NCBI GenBank assembly: GCA_017512145.1
Contig: JAFWHB010000014.1
Location: 124,001 to 188,000 of the forward strand
Direction of reading: 5' to 3'
Origin: Mogibacterium sp.
GTDB taxonomy: Bacteria; Bacillota; Clostridia; Peptostreptococcales; Anaerovoracaceae
Length of the DNA: 64,000 nt
The position numbers were made by a program, and so were the translations under genes. The notes beneath the pieces were generated by a model. The model was not told the DNA's origin. It was given only the letters and a program-made list of their open reading frames with translations, and did not search any database. Of this stretch, positions 8,029 to 16,789 are shown piece by piece. Within the stretch, counting starts at the first letter, position 1, and each line of letters starts with the position of its first letter.

Positions 8029-8466
8029 CTAGAAATCCAGATCTTCGATCTCGTTGATTCTGCGGAGATGCTTATCTCCCATGAACTCGGTGTTAAGCCA
8101 TGCATCTACCATTGCAAAAGCTGTTTCCTGATCTACGACTCTTGCGCCGAAGCACAGAACGTTAGCATCATTGTGTGCCTTGGTCATTTCAGCTGTCCAG
8201 ACATTGTGAACTACTCCTGCTCTGATTCCAGGAACCTTATTGGCAGCAATGCTGATGCCGATTCCTGTACCGCAGATAGCGATACCCTTGTCTGCCTCTC
8301 CACTTGCTACGGCTTTGCCTACTGCGTGACCAAACTTCGGATAATCAACAGACTCTGTTGAGTTAGTTCCGACATCTATCATCTCATAGCCCTCTGCCTC
8401 AAGCTTAGCTTTGACGGCTTCCTTGAGTTCATATGCAGCATGATCGCTTCCGATTACTATTTTCAT
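8029..8466 (-). CDS. rpiB: RpiB/LacA/LacB-family sugar-phosphate isomerase
   Basis: 145 residues, complete. RpiB interconverts ribose-5-phosphate and ribulose-5-phosphate; close relatives isomerise allose-6-phosphate, erythrose-4-phosphate derivatives or galactose-6-phosphate. The active-site cysteine is in AICGTGIGISI and the second conserved segment is HNDANVLCFGARV; the N-terminus MKIVIGSDHAAYELK carries the substrate-binding Asp-His. It lies 26 bases after the fadR-1 stop and upstream of the DUF1537 kinase, so its physiological substrate may be a pathway intermediate rather than ribose-5-phosphate. Confidence 0.9.
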   Translation of the reverse strand: MKIVIGSDHAAYELKEAVKAKLEAEGYEMIDVGTNSTESVDYPKFGHAVGKAVASGEADKGIAICGTGIGISIAANKVPGIRAGVVHNVWTAEMTKAHNDANVLCFGARVVDQETAFAMVDAWLNTEFMGDKHLRRINEIEDLDF

Positions 8467-8492
8467 GATCTAATTAACTCCTTGTATAAATT

Positions 8493-9206
8493 CTAGCCTA
8501 GTTCATCTTCGAAATAACTGCTTCTGACTTTGTTGCTGAGATTCTCGTACTCGCCATTCCTGATGGCGTTGTAGAGCTGTACATGTGTGTCAAGAAGCTT
8601 GTCTGACTTACCGCTGAGTATCATGGCCGAAACGGTCTGATATCTTACTGCATATGTCAGAGATCTGACGACTTTGTTGATCTTGTCGGCCATAGGATTC
8701 TTGCCCATCGCCGCGATCTTGTCATGAAATCTGTTATCCGCTTCGAAGAAAGTATCGACTCTGTTCTCTTTGAGATTGAGAGCCTTCTTCATGTCATCAA
8801 GAATCAGCTGAAGTTCGTCAAGTTCCTGATCAGTATGATGTGCTATGGCCAGCCTCATCATACCTGCCTCCGTCATCTCTCTGAGCTCCATAAGATTCTC
8901 GAATGATTCCTGATTGAGAAGAATTCCATAGACCATCGGGTCTATCATACTCTCCTTATAACCGCTGCATACGAAAGTTCCTTCTGATCTCTTGCTCTCA
9001 AGAACTCCCAAATAAGTCAGGATCTTGATAGCCTCCCTCACACTGCTCCTTGCTACACCGAGAGATTCGGCCAGTTCTGGCTCAGTCGGGATCTTGTCTC
9101 CAGGCTTAAGCTCTTTAGACCTTATCGCATCAGTAAGGCAGTTGATTACACTCTGAACTACGGATTCTTTCTTCAGGCTTTTAAGGTATGATGGTTTCTG
9201 TACCAT
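8493..9206 (-). CDS. FadR-type (GntR/FCD) regulator 1
   Basis: 237 residues. Winged helix at about residues 10-80 (LKPGDKIPTEPELAESLGVARSSVREAIKIL) and an all-helical FCD ligand domain after residue 90 with metal-site histidines (HDKIAAMG and THVQLYNAIRNG). FCD domains bind small carboxylates or sugar acids. It is closely similar to the second regulator at 12441-13169, sharing PSYL-SLKKESVVQSVIN at the start and the same recognition helix, so both should read the same operator. Its promoter (9261-9289) has the operator-like ATGTAAGACAT downstream, pointing to autoregulation and control of rpiB and the kinase. Confidence 0.9.
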   Translation of the reverse strand: MVQKPSYLKSLKKESVVQSVINCLTDAIRSKELKPGDKIPTEPELAESLGVARSSVREAIKILTYLGVLESKRSEGTFVCSGYKESMIDPMVYGILLNQESFENLMELREMTEAGMMRLAIAHHTDQELDELQLILDDMKKALNLKENRVDTFFEADNRFHDKIAAMGKNPMADKINKVVRSLTYAVRYQTVSAMILSGKSDKLLDTHVQLYNAIRNGEYENLSNKVRSSYFEDELG

Positions 9207-9238
9207 TTGTCACGCGTCCTTCAAAAAACATAAATCAT

Positions 9239-9289
9239 ATGTAAGACATAACGTACATTTAGGATACCAAGACAAATCGTTCTTGTCAA
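9239..9289 (-). promoter_or_regulatory. Promoter and operator of fadR-1/rpiB/kinase
   Basis: -35 TTGACA (9289-9284), 17-base spacer, -10 TATCCT (9266-9261). An ATGTnnnACAT palindrome at 9239-9249 lies where RNA polymerase starts, resembling the TGTCNGACA operators at the transketolase and ketopantoate-reductase-like promoters. Confidence 0.65.
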
Positions 9290-9337
9290 ATAGTAGACAT
9301 CCTTAATCGCCATTTAATTATGCATTTGGGTTATATG

Positions 9338-9372
9338 AAAACTGTCGGTATGCCTGACGGCATCCGACAGTT
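9338..9372 (-). terminator. Intrinsic terminator of the TRAP operon
   Basis: AACTGTCGG at 9340-9348 pairs with CCGACAGTT at 9364-9372, and ATGCC/GGCAT extends the stem inward; TTTT follows on the minus strand. It is 18 bases after the dctM stop. Confidence 0.85.
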
Positions 9373-9389
9373 AATCACATAGTCAGCTA

Positions 9390-10670
9390 TTAGCCGCTAA
9401 GACCCGGAAGCCATGTAACAAATCCTGGAATGTAAGTGATCAGGAAGAGTACGACGACCAGTGGGATCAGGAATGGAATTACAGCTTTGTACATTTCCTC
9501 GATTCTGATCTTTGCTGTCTTCGCACAGATGAACAAGCTTGTTCCAACAGGAGGTGTGCAGAGTCCGATCATCAGGTTGAGTACGAGTACTACACCAAGG
9601 TGAACCGGATCGATTCCGAATGAACCCATCAGAGGGATCAGGAACGGTACTGTAATTGTCATTACAGCGAGAGCCTCCATGAACATACCGATGATGAGGA
9701 ACGCAATGTTCAGGATCAGCAGCATGATGTATTTGTTAGTTGTAAGGCTTGTAAGAACATGTGAGAGAGCATTTGTCATTCCCATCATGGTTACGAGCCA
9801 TGAGAATGCAGCAGCACCGCAGATGATGTTCAGGATACCTGCGCCGTCTGCAACAGACTGCTTGAGAGCCTCATAGATCTCTCTCAGATTCATTCCCTTG
9901 TACAGGATTACTGAAAGGATGAATGCATATACTACAGCGATGCAAGCAGCCTCTGTAGGTGAGAATACTCCAGTCCAGATACCACCGATGATGATAACCG
10001 GTGTCATCAGGGAGAGGAATGCTTCCTTAGTAGCAACGAGCAGCTCTCTGCCGTTGAACTTTCTTACCGGGTAATGTCTCTTCTTGGACAATACGAATAC
10101 CAGGATACTTGTTGCAAGAGCAAGCAGAAGTCCAGGTACGATACCGCCTACGAAGAGGATTCCTACAGGAACCTCTGTCATCATGCCGTATACTACCATA
10201 GGGATTGACGGCGGGATGATAGGTCCGATAGTAGCGCTGGCACATGTTACGGCAGCGGAGAAGTCAGGGTCAAAGCCATCATCGATCATAGCGTCGACCT
10301 CGATCTGTCCGAGTCCGCCGGCATCTGCTACAGCAGATCCGCTCATTCCGGAGAATACGATTGAAGCGAGTACGTTAGCGTGTCCAAGTCCGCCAGGGAT
10401 CCAGCCGATAGCAGCGGAGCATGCACGGAATATTCGCCGCGTTATACCGCCCGTATTCATCAGTTTGGCGGCTAGTATGAAGAACGGAATGGCAAGCAGT
10501 GTATATGATGATGCGTTACCAATCATTCTGTGTACGATAGCTGTTGGTTCGAACTGGCCTGTAACAACGGTTGTAACGAGAGCGGATATAGCCAGGGAGA
10601 ATCCGATAGGAACTCCCATGATCATGAGGACAAGGAAGACTCCCATGATCAGTAATACAAGTTTTAACAT
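9390..10670 (-). CDS. dctM: TRAP transporter large permease (DctM)
   Basis: 426 residues with about 12 membrane helices, the DctM/YiaN family. Typical motifs are ANVLASIVFSGMSGSAVADAGGLGQIE and ATIGPIIPPSIPMVVYG. With DctQ and the DctP binding protein it forms a Na+-coupled importer of organic acids or sugar acids. The ribosome site GGGAGGTAATAG precedes the ATG, and dctQ ends 21 bases upstream. Context with a DUF1537 kinase and FCD regulators suggests a sugar-acid substrate. Confidence 0.95.
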   Translation of the reverse strand: MLKLVLLIMGVFLVLMIMGVPIGFSLAISALVTTVVTGQFEPTAIVHRMIGNASSYTLLAIPFFILAAKLMNTGGITRRIFRACSAAIGWIPGGLGHANVLASIVFSGMSGSAVADAGGLGQIEVDAMIDDGFDPDFSAAVTCASATIGPIIPPSIPMVVYGMMTEVPVGILFVGGIVPGLLLALATSILVFVLSKKRHYPVRKFNGRELLVATKEAFLSLMTPVIIIGGIWTGVFSPTEAACIAVVYAFILSVILYKGMNLREIYEALKQSVADGAGILNIICGAAAFSWLVTMMGMTNALSHVLTSLTTNKYIMLLILNIAFLIIGMFMEALAVMTITVPFLIPLMGSFGIDPVHLGVVLVLNLMIGLCTPPVGTSLFICAKTAKIRIEEMYKAVIPFLIPLVVVLFLITYIPGFVTWLPGLSG

Positions 10671-10691
10671 AGTCTATTACCTCCCTCCTTA

Positions 10692-11195
10692 CTACTCAGC
10701 AGCAACTGGTGCTTCTGTTTCAGCGTTCTTGATTCTCTTGTATCCAACATTGATAATCTGGAACAGTGAGAAAATTGCGCCGATAGGGAACGGTAAGTAG
10801 AACCATCCACGTGGTACTGGAATAGTCTGGTACAGAGTCTGCATAGCATTCTGAATTACAGATACTGAGAGGTATGCTGCAATTACCAGGAATACGAAGC
10901 AGAAGCCGTCCATAATTGTCAGCCAGATAGCACGCATCTTAGGTGTCTTCATAGCGTTTGCTACGAAAGTCAGTCTCATGTGCTCATCATTGTGGAATGT
11001 CATTGACATACCGATGAATACGATCCATGACAGGCAGACAAGTGTTGCCTCATACTGCCATGCAACAGGGCTGTTAAGAACAAACCTGCTGAAAACTGAC
11101 CATGTAATCAGGAGAATCAGGAACACCATCATAGCCACTGTGATGGCTGATGCGATGTTATTGATAAACTCACAGATCTTGTCAAATTTTTTCAT
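10692..11195 (-). CDS. dctQ: TRAP transporter small permease (DctQ)
   Basis: 167 residues with four membrane helices, DctQ family. The central NDEHMRLTFVANAM segment is a common DctQ feature. It partners the large permease encoded next. A strong hairpin at 11229-11256 separates it from dctP, which probably sets a higher level of the binding protein than of the permease. Confidence 0.92.
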   Translation of the reverse strand: MKKFDKICEFINNIASAITVAMMVFLILLITWSVFSRFVLNSPVAWQYEATLVCLSWIVFIGMSMTFHNDEHMRLTFVANAMKTPKMRAIWLTIMDGFCFVFLVIAAYLSVSVIQNAMQTLYQTIPVPRGWFYLPFPIGAIFSLFQIINVGYKRIKNAETEAPVAAE

Positions 11196-11228
11196 GATCT
11201 TGATTACCTTTCTTGTGGTGCTTATAAC

Positions 11229-11256
11229 TGCCGCAGGGGATTAAGCCCCTGCGGCA
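11229..11256 (-). other. Intercistronic hairpin between dctP and dctQ
   Basis: Perfect 11-bp stem (TGCCGCAGGGG with its complement) and a six-base loop, without a T-run on the minus strand. It probably protects the dctP 3' end or partly terminates, giving more dctP mRNA than dctQM. Confidence 0.75.
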
Positions 11257-11301
11257 TACACTTTTATTTATGATTTTTAACTATGGTTTAATTCTCTCGA
11301 A

Positions 11302-12345
11302 TTAAGCGCCCATTTTCTCCTTAATACGATTTACGAGCTCCTCAGCCCACTCATTCTCTGCATAGAAGTCTGTGTAAACTGACTCTGTAGCTGCCTGCAG
11401 CTCAGCAATGTCAGGATATGTAACTTCCATTCCAGCATCCTGGAGCTCCTGGAGCATCTGATCCTGGCTGTCTACGATAGCCTGTCTGTGCTCATCACCG
11501 AACTTCTTAGCAGCCTCGAGGAGGAGGTTCTGAACGTCTTCTGGATACTTGTTCCATGATGTCAGTGAGAAGATCATGTTCTTGCACTCATACTTGTGGT
11601 TTGTCATAGCAAGATACTTCTGTACATCCTGGAAGTTGTTAGCATAAATGTTGGATACAGGGTTCTCCTGTCCATCGAATGTTCCCTGCTGGAGTGCAAG
11701 GTAGAGCTCTGAGAATGCAAGTGGTGAAGGTGATGCGCCAAGTGCATTGAAGATAGCCATTGTCATAGCATCCTCAGGTGTACGAATCTTGAGTCCTGCA
11801 AAGTCAGCTGAAGAATTGATAGGTCTCTTGGAGTTTGTTGTCTGACGGAGACCGTTCTCCCAGTAAGCAAGCTGGATCATGTTGTGGCTTGCAAGGTCTT
11901 CTGTTACGAGCTCGTCACCGATCTCACTGTCAAGAACCTTATAAACAGACTCATAGTCTGGGAACAGGAATGGGAGACCAAGTGTGTTCAGCTTAGGAGC
12001 AAGGATAGCTTCCTGGCCCTGTGGCATCATCATAGCGTCGAGTGAGCCCATCTCTACCATCTCTGTCATCTCAGCGTTTGAACCGAGCTGCTCAGCTGCA
12101 TAAAGGTCGATCTGAACTGCGCCGCCGGACTGCTCTTCTACATACTTCTCGAAGTTCTGCAGAGAGATGTGAAGCAGGTTAGTTGTGGTATCACTGTGTC
12201 CGATCTTGATGCTGAATGTCTGTCCGCCTGCAAATGCATCGGAATCGCCAGTATCAGCACTTTCGGATGATCCGCCACCACCGCAAGCAGCAAGAGACAG
12301 TGCGAGAATTGCTACCATCATCAGAGCTAATAATTTCTTCCTCAT
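11302..12345 (-). CDS. dctP: TRAP transporter substrate-binding lipoprotein (DctP)
   Basis: 347 residues. The signal peptide MRKKLLALMMVAILALSLAA ends at a lipobox Cys followed by a Gly/Ser-rich linker, then the DctP fold: IKIGHSDTTTNLLH, the Arg-containing FAGLKIRTPEDAMTM strand (Arg contacting the substrate carboxylate in this family), and QQGTFDGQENPVSNI. I use ATG 12345 because GGAGG lies five bases upstream; an ATG four codons earlier has no ribosome site. It should capture an organic or sugar acid outside the cell. It is 95 bases downstream of fadR-2. Confidence 0.95.
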   Translation of the reverse strand: MRKKLLALMMVAILALSLAACGGGGSSESADTGDSDAFAGGQTFSIKIGHSDTTTNLLHISLQNFEKYVEEQSGGAVQIDLYAAEQLGSNAEMTEMVEMGSLDAMMMPQGQEAILAPKLNTLGLPFLFPDYESVYKVLDSEIGDELVTEDLASHNMIQLAYWENGLRQTTNSKRPINSSADFAGLKIRTPEDAMTMAIFNALGASPSPLAFSELYLALQQGTFDGQENPVSNIYANNFQDVQKYLAMTNHKYECKNMIFSLTSWNKYPEDVQNLLLEAAKKFGDEHRQAIVDSQDQMLQELQDAGMEVTYPDIAELQAATESVYTDFYAENEWAEELVNRIKEKMGA

Positions 12346-12440
12346 TTTTTCCTCCATTCATTTGACATGTTAAGTCACATTAAACCTTATAAATTTGCAT
12401 CGTCTTGTTTTTATAAAAGAGTGTCTGTTTCTGTAGAAAA

Positions 12441-13169
12441 TCAGCACCTCCTTTCCATTAATTCCGTTTCGAAGTAGCTATCTCTCACTTTATCAGTGAT
12501 GTTTGCTACATCGCCCTTCTTGATCGTATTGAGCAACGCCTTGTGAGCTTCAATGAACTCCTTGCCCTTTCCCTTTTCGACCATAGAAGATACGGTTTCA
12601 TATCTTACGGCATAGGTAAGAGTCCTTACGACTCTGTTGATTTTATCAGCCATTGGATTCTTACCCATTTCCGCAATTTTGTCATGAAATTTGTCATCGG
12701 CTTCAAATAGAGCTCTGACTGTCTCTTCATCATTACTTGCTATGACAGCTTCCATATCCTTGAGTCTATCTTCAAGTTCCTCTATTTCGCCTTCATCATG
12801 GTTCTTGATAGCAAGACGCATAAGTCCCGCCTCGGTCATTTCCCTAAGTTCCATCAGATCCTCGAAAGAGTCCTGATTCAGGATGATTCCGTATACCATC
12901 GGATCGATCATGCTCTCTTCGAATCCGCTGCATACGAAGGTGCCCTCATGGCGCTTGCTCTCAAGCACTCCAAGATATGTAAGTATCTTGATCGCTTCTC
13001 TTATGCTGCTTCTTGCAACTCCGAGAGACTCCGCGAGTTCAGGCTCTGTCGGGATCTTGTCTCCCGGCTTCAGCTCTCCGCGTCTCATGCCCTCTGTAAG
13101 GCGGTTGATAACGCTTTGTACGACTGATTCCTTCTTTAAACTTGTGAGATATGACGGTGTCTGTCCCAT
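12441..13169 (-). CDS. FadR-type (GntR/FCD) regulator 2
   Basis: 242 residues with winged helix (PGDKIPTEPELAESLGVARSSIREA) and FCD ligand domain. It is a close paralogue of the regulator at 8493-9206 over its full length, differing mainly in the ligand domain. It is co-transcribed with PFK and transketolase upstream and the TRAP genes downstream, 15 bases after the PFK stop. Two paralogues with the same recognition helix in one locus suggest that each reads the same operator with a different effector, or that they form heterodimers; both are inferences. Confidence 0.9.
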   Translation of the reverse strand: MGQTPSYLTSLKKESVVQSVINRLTEGMRRGELKPGDKIPTEPELAESLGVARSSIREAIKILTYLGVLESKRHEGTFVCSGFEESMIDPMVYGIILNQDSFEDLMELREMTEAGLMRLAIKNHDEGEIEELEDRLKDMEAVIASNDEETVRALFEADDKFHDKIAEMGKNPMADKINRVVRTLTYAVRYETVSSMVEKGKGKEFIEAHKALLNTIKKGDVANITDKVRDSYFETELMERRC

Positions 13170-13184
13170 TTTGAGATCCTCTTT

Positions 13185-14420
13185 CTATTCCAATGTAATA
13201 TGCACTGGTACTCCGCCGGCAAAGTGCGGCTGCAGTTCTCCGATGATCAGAGGTCTTGCGTACTTGACAAATTCATCGCTTACGTATGTTCCGTCGTTGA
13301 TGATCCACTTCTGAGGAATCTTACGTTCAACGTTAGCGATCTCGTGGATATCGAACTGGCTGTACTCAACGATGTAAGGCTTTCTTGAAGTAACCTGAAT
13401 AGTTACCATCATTCCTGTGCAGCCCTCGAATGCCTTCTGTGCTGCAAGATATCCTACGCCATAAGCCTCATCTGCATCTGTAAGAGAAGTCAGATGTGCA
13501 GCGCATCTCTGAAGTGTTGAGAACTCAATTGATCTTGCCTTGAACTCTGTCTCGGCAGTGATTCTCTGTGCGAGATATGTTCCGACTCCGGAAAGCTGCT
13601 TGTGACCAAATGCATCGAGTTTGTCGGAACCGCCGGAGAGTTCACATACGAATCTTCCGTCAGCGAGCTTAACGCCTTCCGAAACTGCGATTACGATGGA
13701 CTTCTTGGTCTTAGCCAGCTCTTTGACCCTCTTCATGAAGTCTTCAGGGTCAAAAGGAGCCTCAGGAAGATAGATCATGTCCGGTCCGCAGCAGTCAGGG
13801 CCCTTTGACAGAGCCGCTGCAGCTGTCAGCCAGCCTGCATGTCTTCCCATGATCTCTACAATGCAGATATTGGTTCTTGTCTCGCCATATACAGCATTGT
13901 CCCTGATGATCTCCTTCATCGAAGCTGCTATGTACTTGGCTGCTGAGCCAAATCCAGGGCAGTGGTCTGTCATCGGCAGGTCGTTGTCGATGGTCTTAGG
14001 AATGCCCATGAACTTCTGCGGCTTGTTATGAAGTGACGCATAGTCCGAAAGCATTTTGACAGTATCCATGGAGTCGTTGCCGCCGTTGTACAGAAGGTAC
14101 TGGATGTTGTACTTCTCAAGAATCGCGAAGAGCTTTTCATAAACTTCTTCGTTACCCTCGATTACAGGCAGCTTGTATCTGCATGATCCAAGGAAAGCCG
14201 ATGGTGTCCTTCTGAGCAGTGCAAGATCCTGTGCATCTTTGATGTGATCATTAAGATCAATAATGTCTTCCTTCAGGAGACCTTCGATGCCGTTGTGCAT
14301 GCCGTAGATCTTCTTGACTCCGGCATCCTTTGCTGCCTCAATAACGCCTGCAAGGCTTGAGTTGATTACTGCTGTAGGTCCACCGGACTGTCCGACAATA
14401 ATGTTTCCTTTGATAGCCAT
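13185..14420 (-). CDS. PPi-type 6-phosphofructokinase
   Basis: 411 residues, longer than the ~320-residue ATP-PFK. The phosphoryl-donor loop is GGNDSMDT rather than GGDGS, and the catalytic segment is IPKTIDNDLPMTDH; Lys in PKTIDND and a bulky residue instead of the second Gly are marks of pyrophosphate-dependent enzymes. The first Asp of GGDDS is Asn here, which is unusual. Substrates could be fructose-6-phosphate or sedoheptulose-7-phosphate. With the adjacent transketolase and RpiB it would let pentose carbon enter glycolysis through sedoheptulose bisphosphate without transaldolase. It lies 33 bases after transketolase subunit B. Confidence 0.85.
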   Translation of the reverse strand: MAIKGNIIVGQSGGPTAVINSSLAGVIEAAKDAGVKKIYGMHNGIEGLLKEDIIDLNDHIKDAQDLALLRRTPSAFLGSCRYKLPVIEGNEEVYEKLFAILEKYNIQYLLYNGGNDSMDTVKMLSDYASLHNKPQKFMGIPKTIDNDLPMTDHCPGFGSAAKYIAASMKEIIRDNAVYGETRTNICIVEIMGRHAGWLTAAAALSKGPDCCGPDMIYLPEAPFDPEDFMKRVKELAKTKKSIVIAVSEGVKLADGRFVCELSGGSDKLDAFGHKQLSGVGTYLAQRITAETEFKARSIEFSTLQRCAAHLTSLTDADEAYGVGYLAAQKAFEGCTGMMVTIQVTSRKPYIVEYSQFDIHEIANVERKIPQKWIINDGTYVSDEFVKYARPLIIGELQPHFAGGVPVHITLE

Positions 14421-14453
14421 ATTTCTAACCCTATTCCTGTTATGTACAGGTTC

Positions 14454-15389
14454 TTACTGAAGAGCCTCTGCTGTAGCTACGATGTTCTCAACAGTGATTC
14501 CGTTCTTAGCGAGAAGTCTCTCATAAGGAGCGGATTCGCCGAACTGATCCTGGATACCGATTCTCTTAACGATACCCTTACCCATCTCAGCAACTACTTC
14601 GCATACAGCGCTTCCAAGTCCGTTGATGATGTTGTGGTCTTCAACTGTGATAATCTTGCCGATTTCTTCAACGCAAGCCTTAACAGCATCTACGTCGAGT
14701 GGCTTGATTGTGTGCATGTCGAGAACCTTAGCGGAGATACCCTTAGCCTCGAGCTCCTTAGCAGCCTTGATTGCGAGGCTTACTGTGTCGCCGTTAGCGA
14801 TGATTGCTACATCCTTACCATCCTGTACGAGGTGGGCCTTGCCGATTTCGAACTCTACGTCTGGTCCGTAAACCTGTTCCATAGCGTCACGGGTAAATCT
14901 CAGGTACATTGGTCCATAAGTCTCAGCAGCTGCTCTTACAAGCTTACGAGCCTGGTTGTAGTCAGCAGGCATCATGATTGAGATGTTAGGAATAGTTCTG
15001 AGGATTCCCATATCCTCGATTGCCTGGTGGGAAGCACCATCGTTAGCTGGTGTGAATCCACCGTGTGAGCAAGCGATCTTGACGTTGAGGTTTGTGTAGC
15101 AAATCTCCTGTCTGATCATTTCGCAGATTCTCATTGATCCGAATGCTGCGTATGTTACTACGAAAGGAACCTTGCCGCATGTAGCGAGTCCAGCTGCTAC
15201 TGCTGCGCCGTTCTGCTCAGCGATACCAACATTGATATACTGATCAGGAAGCTCTTTTCTGAAATCCTGTGTCTTGCAGCTCTTGCCGATATCTATGTCC
15301 AGAACTACTACTTCCGGATGATCTTTACCGACTGCTACGATCTCGTCTCCAAATCCATTACGAGTAGGGATTTTCTTCAGTTCACTCAT
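14454..15389 (-). CDS. Transketolase, C-terminal subunit
   Basis: 311 residues covering the pyrimidine-binding and C-terminal domains of transketolase. GIAEQNGAAVAAG holds the catalytic Glu that activates thiamine diphosphate, and YAAFGSMRICEMIRQE and HGGFTPANDGASHQ are conserved. It works with the separately encoded N-terminal subunit upstream, 14 bases away. Split transketolases are common in anaerobes; in this TRAP/DUF1537 context it might act on a special ketose phosphate such as apulose-4-phosphate, as AptAB does, but this cannot be read from sequence. Confidence 0.92.
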   Translation of the reverse strand: MSELKKIPTRNGFGDEIVAVGKDHPEVVVLDIDIGKSCKTQDFRKELPDQYINVGIAEQNGAAVAAGLATCGKVPFVVTYAAFGSMRICEMIRQEICYTNLNVKIACSHGGFTPANDGASHQAIEDMGILRTIPNISIMMPADYNQARKLVRAAAETYGPMYLRFTRDAMEQVYGPDVEFEIGKAHLVQDGKDVAIIANGDTVSLAIKAAKELEAKGISAKVLDMHTIKPLDVDAVKACVEEIGKIITVEDHNIINGLGSAVCEVVAEMGKGIVKRIGIQDQFGESAPYERLLAKNGITVENIVATAEALQ

Positions 15390-15403
15390 TTCTATTCCTC
15401 CTG

Positions 15404-16243
15404 TTAAATCAGCTGAGCCTTAAGTTCTGCCATTGCCTGTGCGTACTGTTCATCGTTAGGAGCAACGCCGTGCCAGCCGACCTGATTCTCCATGAAGCTA
15501 ACGCCCTTGCCCTTTACGGTCTTGCCGATGATAGCCTTAGGGTTACCATTCTGTGCCTCTTCTGAGTAGCACCAGTCAAGAGCCTTGCATACTTCTTCCA
15601 TATCGTTACCGTCTACGTAGCAAACGTCCCAGCCAAATGATTTGAACTTCTCGCCGAGATCTCCGTTAGGCATGATCTCTTCGCAAGGTCCGTCGAGCTG
15701 CAGACCGTTGACGTCTACGAATACGATAAAGTTGTCGAGTTTATACTTGTTGGCTGTGTTAGCAGCTTCCCAGATGATTCCTTCCTGAGCTTCGCCGTCA
15801 CCGAGAACGCAGAAGACCTTGTAATCCTTCTTATTCATCTTGCCGCCAAGAGCCATTCCTGCAGCGCAAGCCATACCCTGTCCGAGAGATCCTGTTGAGA
15901 TATCGATTCCTGGGCACTTGATCATTGATGGGTGACCCTGGAGTGGTGATCCTTCTTTACGAAGAGTATCAAGTACTTCTTCAGGGAAGAAGCCAAGTGT
16001 TCCGAGGCATGCATACTGGATTGGGCATACGTGGCCTTTGGACAGGACCATTCTGTCGCGGTCTTCCCACTTAGGATTCTTAGGATCTACATTCATGTAC
16101 TTGAAGTAGCATGCTGTTACGAACTCGGCAGCTGAGAGCGATCCACCCGGATGTCCGGACTGTGCCTTGTAGATCATGTCTACGACCTTCATGCGCATCT
16201 CTGTTGCTTTGTTCTTAAGGTCTTTCATAGAAATGTCATTCAT
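15404..16243 (-). CDS. Transketolase, N-terminal subunit
   Basis: 279 residues, thiamine-diphosphate pyrophosphate-binding domain. The ThDP/Mg motif runs from GDGEAQEGIIWEAANTA to KLDN, and SGHPGGSLSAAEF and SKGHVCPIQYA are substrate-site motifs. It heads the operon tktN-tktC-pfk-fadR2-dctPQM. AAAGGAGAGACAC precedes the ATG. Upstream are two tandem promoter/operator modules at 16340-16394 and 16606-16660. Confidence 0.93.
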   Translation of the reverse strand: MNDISMKDLKNKATEMRMKVVDMIYKAQSGHPGGSLSAAEFVTACYFKYMNVDPKNPKWEDRDRMVLSKGHVCPIQYACLGTLGFFPEEVLDTLRKEGSPLQGHPSMIKCPGIDISTGSLGQGMACAAGMALGGKMNKKDYKVFCVLGDGEAQEGIIWEAANTANKYKLDNFIVFVDVNGLQLDGPCEEIMPNGDLGEKFKSFGWDVCYVDGNDMEEVCKALDWCYSEEAQNGNPKAIIGKTVKGKGVSFMENQVGWHGVAPNDEQYAQAMAELKAQLI

Positions 16244-16339
16244 GTGTCTCTCCTTTATTTTTCTGGGGATTTAAGTTGTCTATGTTGCAATGCATACACC
16301 GTACATATGATCCGAAAATGACCGTTCGTCAGATTGTCG

Positions 16340-16394
16340 TTTGTCAGACATTGTGGTGTACTGCAATGTTATCTTTTTTAACGCTGTATAGCAA
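16340..16394 (-). promoter_or_regulatory. Proximal transketolase-operon promoter with FadR-type operator
   Basis: -35 TTGCTA (16394-16389), 17 bases, -10 TAACAT (16371-16366), then an operator with TGTCAGACA core centred at 16346, exactly 20 bases from the -10 edge. A second degenerate half-site (TTCGTCAGATTGTC) follows at 16325-16338. Confidence 0.6.
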
Positions 16395-16448
16395 TAAGTT
16401 ACAAAGTCAAATTATTAATTAACAAGATTTTCAGGATCCCTCGCCCTA

Positions 16449-16483
16449 TGCAGCAGCACACTTTCCAGTCAGTTGCTGCTGCA
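16449..16483 (-). other. Perfect 10-bp hairpin in the transketolase-operon leader
   Basis: TGCAGCAGCA (16449-16458) and TGCTGCTGCA (16474-16483) form a perfect stem with a 15-base loop. There is no T-run. It lies between the two promoters, so only transcripts from the distal promoter carry it. The 16244-16789 interval otherwise holds only promoters, operators and the terminator listed here. Confidence 0.6.
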
Positions 16484-16605
16484 CAGTTAAAGAGATTTGT
16501 AAGGAGATAGTGGTTTTTATTATTTCATGCTTCTTGATTAGGAGGTATTAATGAAGCGTGATTGTCTGATTAGTTATTTAAAAAGGATGTGATGTTGTTT
16601 TGTCC

Positions 16606-16660
16606 TTTGTCTGACATTATGATGTAATGCAATATTACATAACTTCTATCACTTTTTCAA
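16606..16660 (-). promoter_or_regulatory. Distal transketolase-operon promoter with FadR-type operator
   Basis: -35 TTGAAA (16660-16655), 17 bases, -10 TAATAT (16637-16632), operator TTTGTCTGACATT centred at 16612, again 20 bases from the -10 edge. About 34 bases here are closely similar to the proximal module, so one probably arose by duplication. Confidence 0.65.
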
Positions 16661-16743
16661 CTGTTTTTTATTGCTTTTCCTTGTTTATTATTTTTTTGAC
16701 AAACCTATTGTGATTACTGGGTTCTGAGGTCCCTCAAAGATAA

Positions 16744-16774
16744 CAAAATACGGCCCATTTGGGATCGGGCCGTA
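16744..16774 (-). terminator. Intrinsic terminator of the ketopantoate-reductase-like gene
   Basis: TACGGCCC/GGGCCGTA 8-bp stem (16749-16756 and 16767-16774) with TTTT following on the minus strand, about 15 bases after the stop codon. Confidence 0.85.
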
Positions 16775-16789
16775 CTATTTATTGTGTCA

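Noticed and set aside
16551..16592. 13-codon plus-strand frame with a perfect AGGAGG
   Set aside because: It lies inside the promoter/operator region of the minus-strand transketolase operon, has no distinctive codons or downstream gene, and no clear plus-strand promoter.
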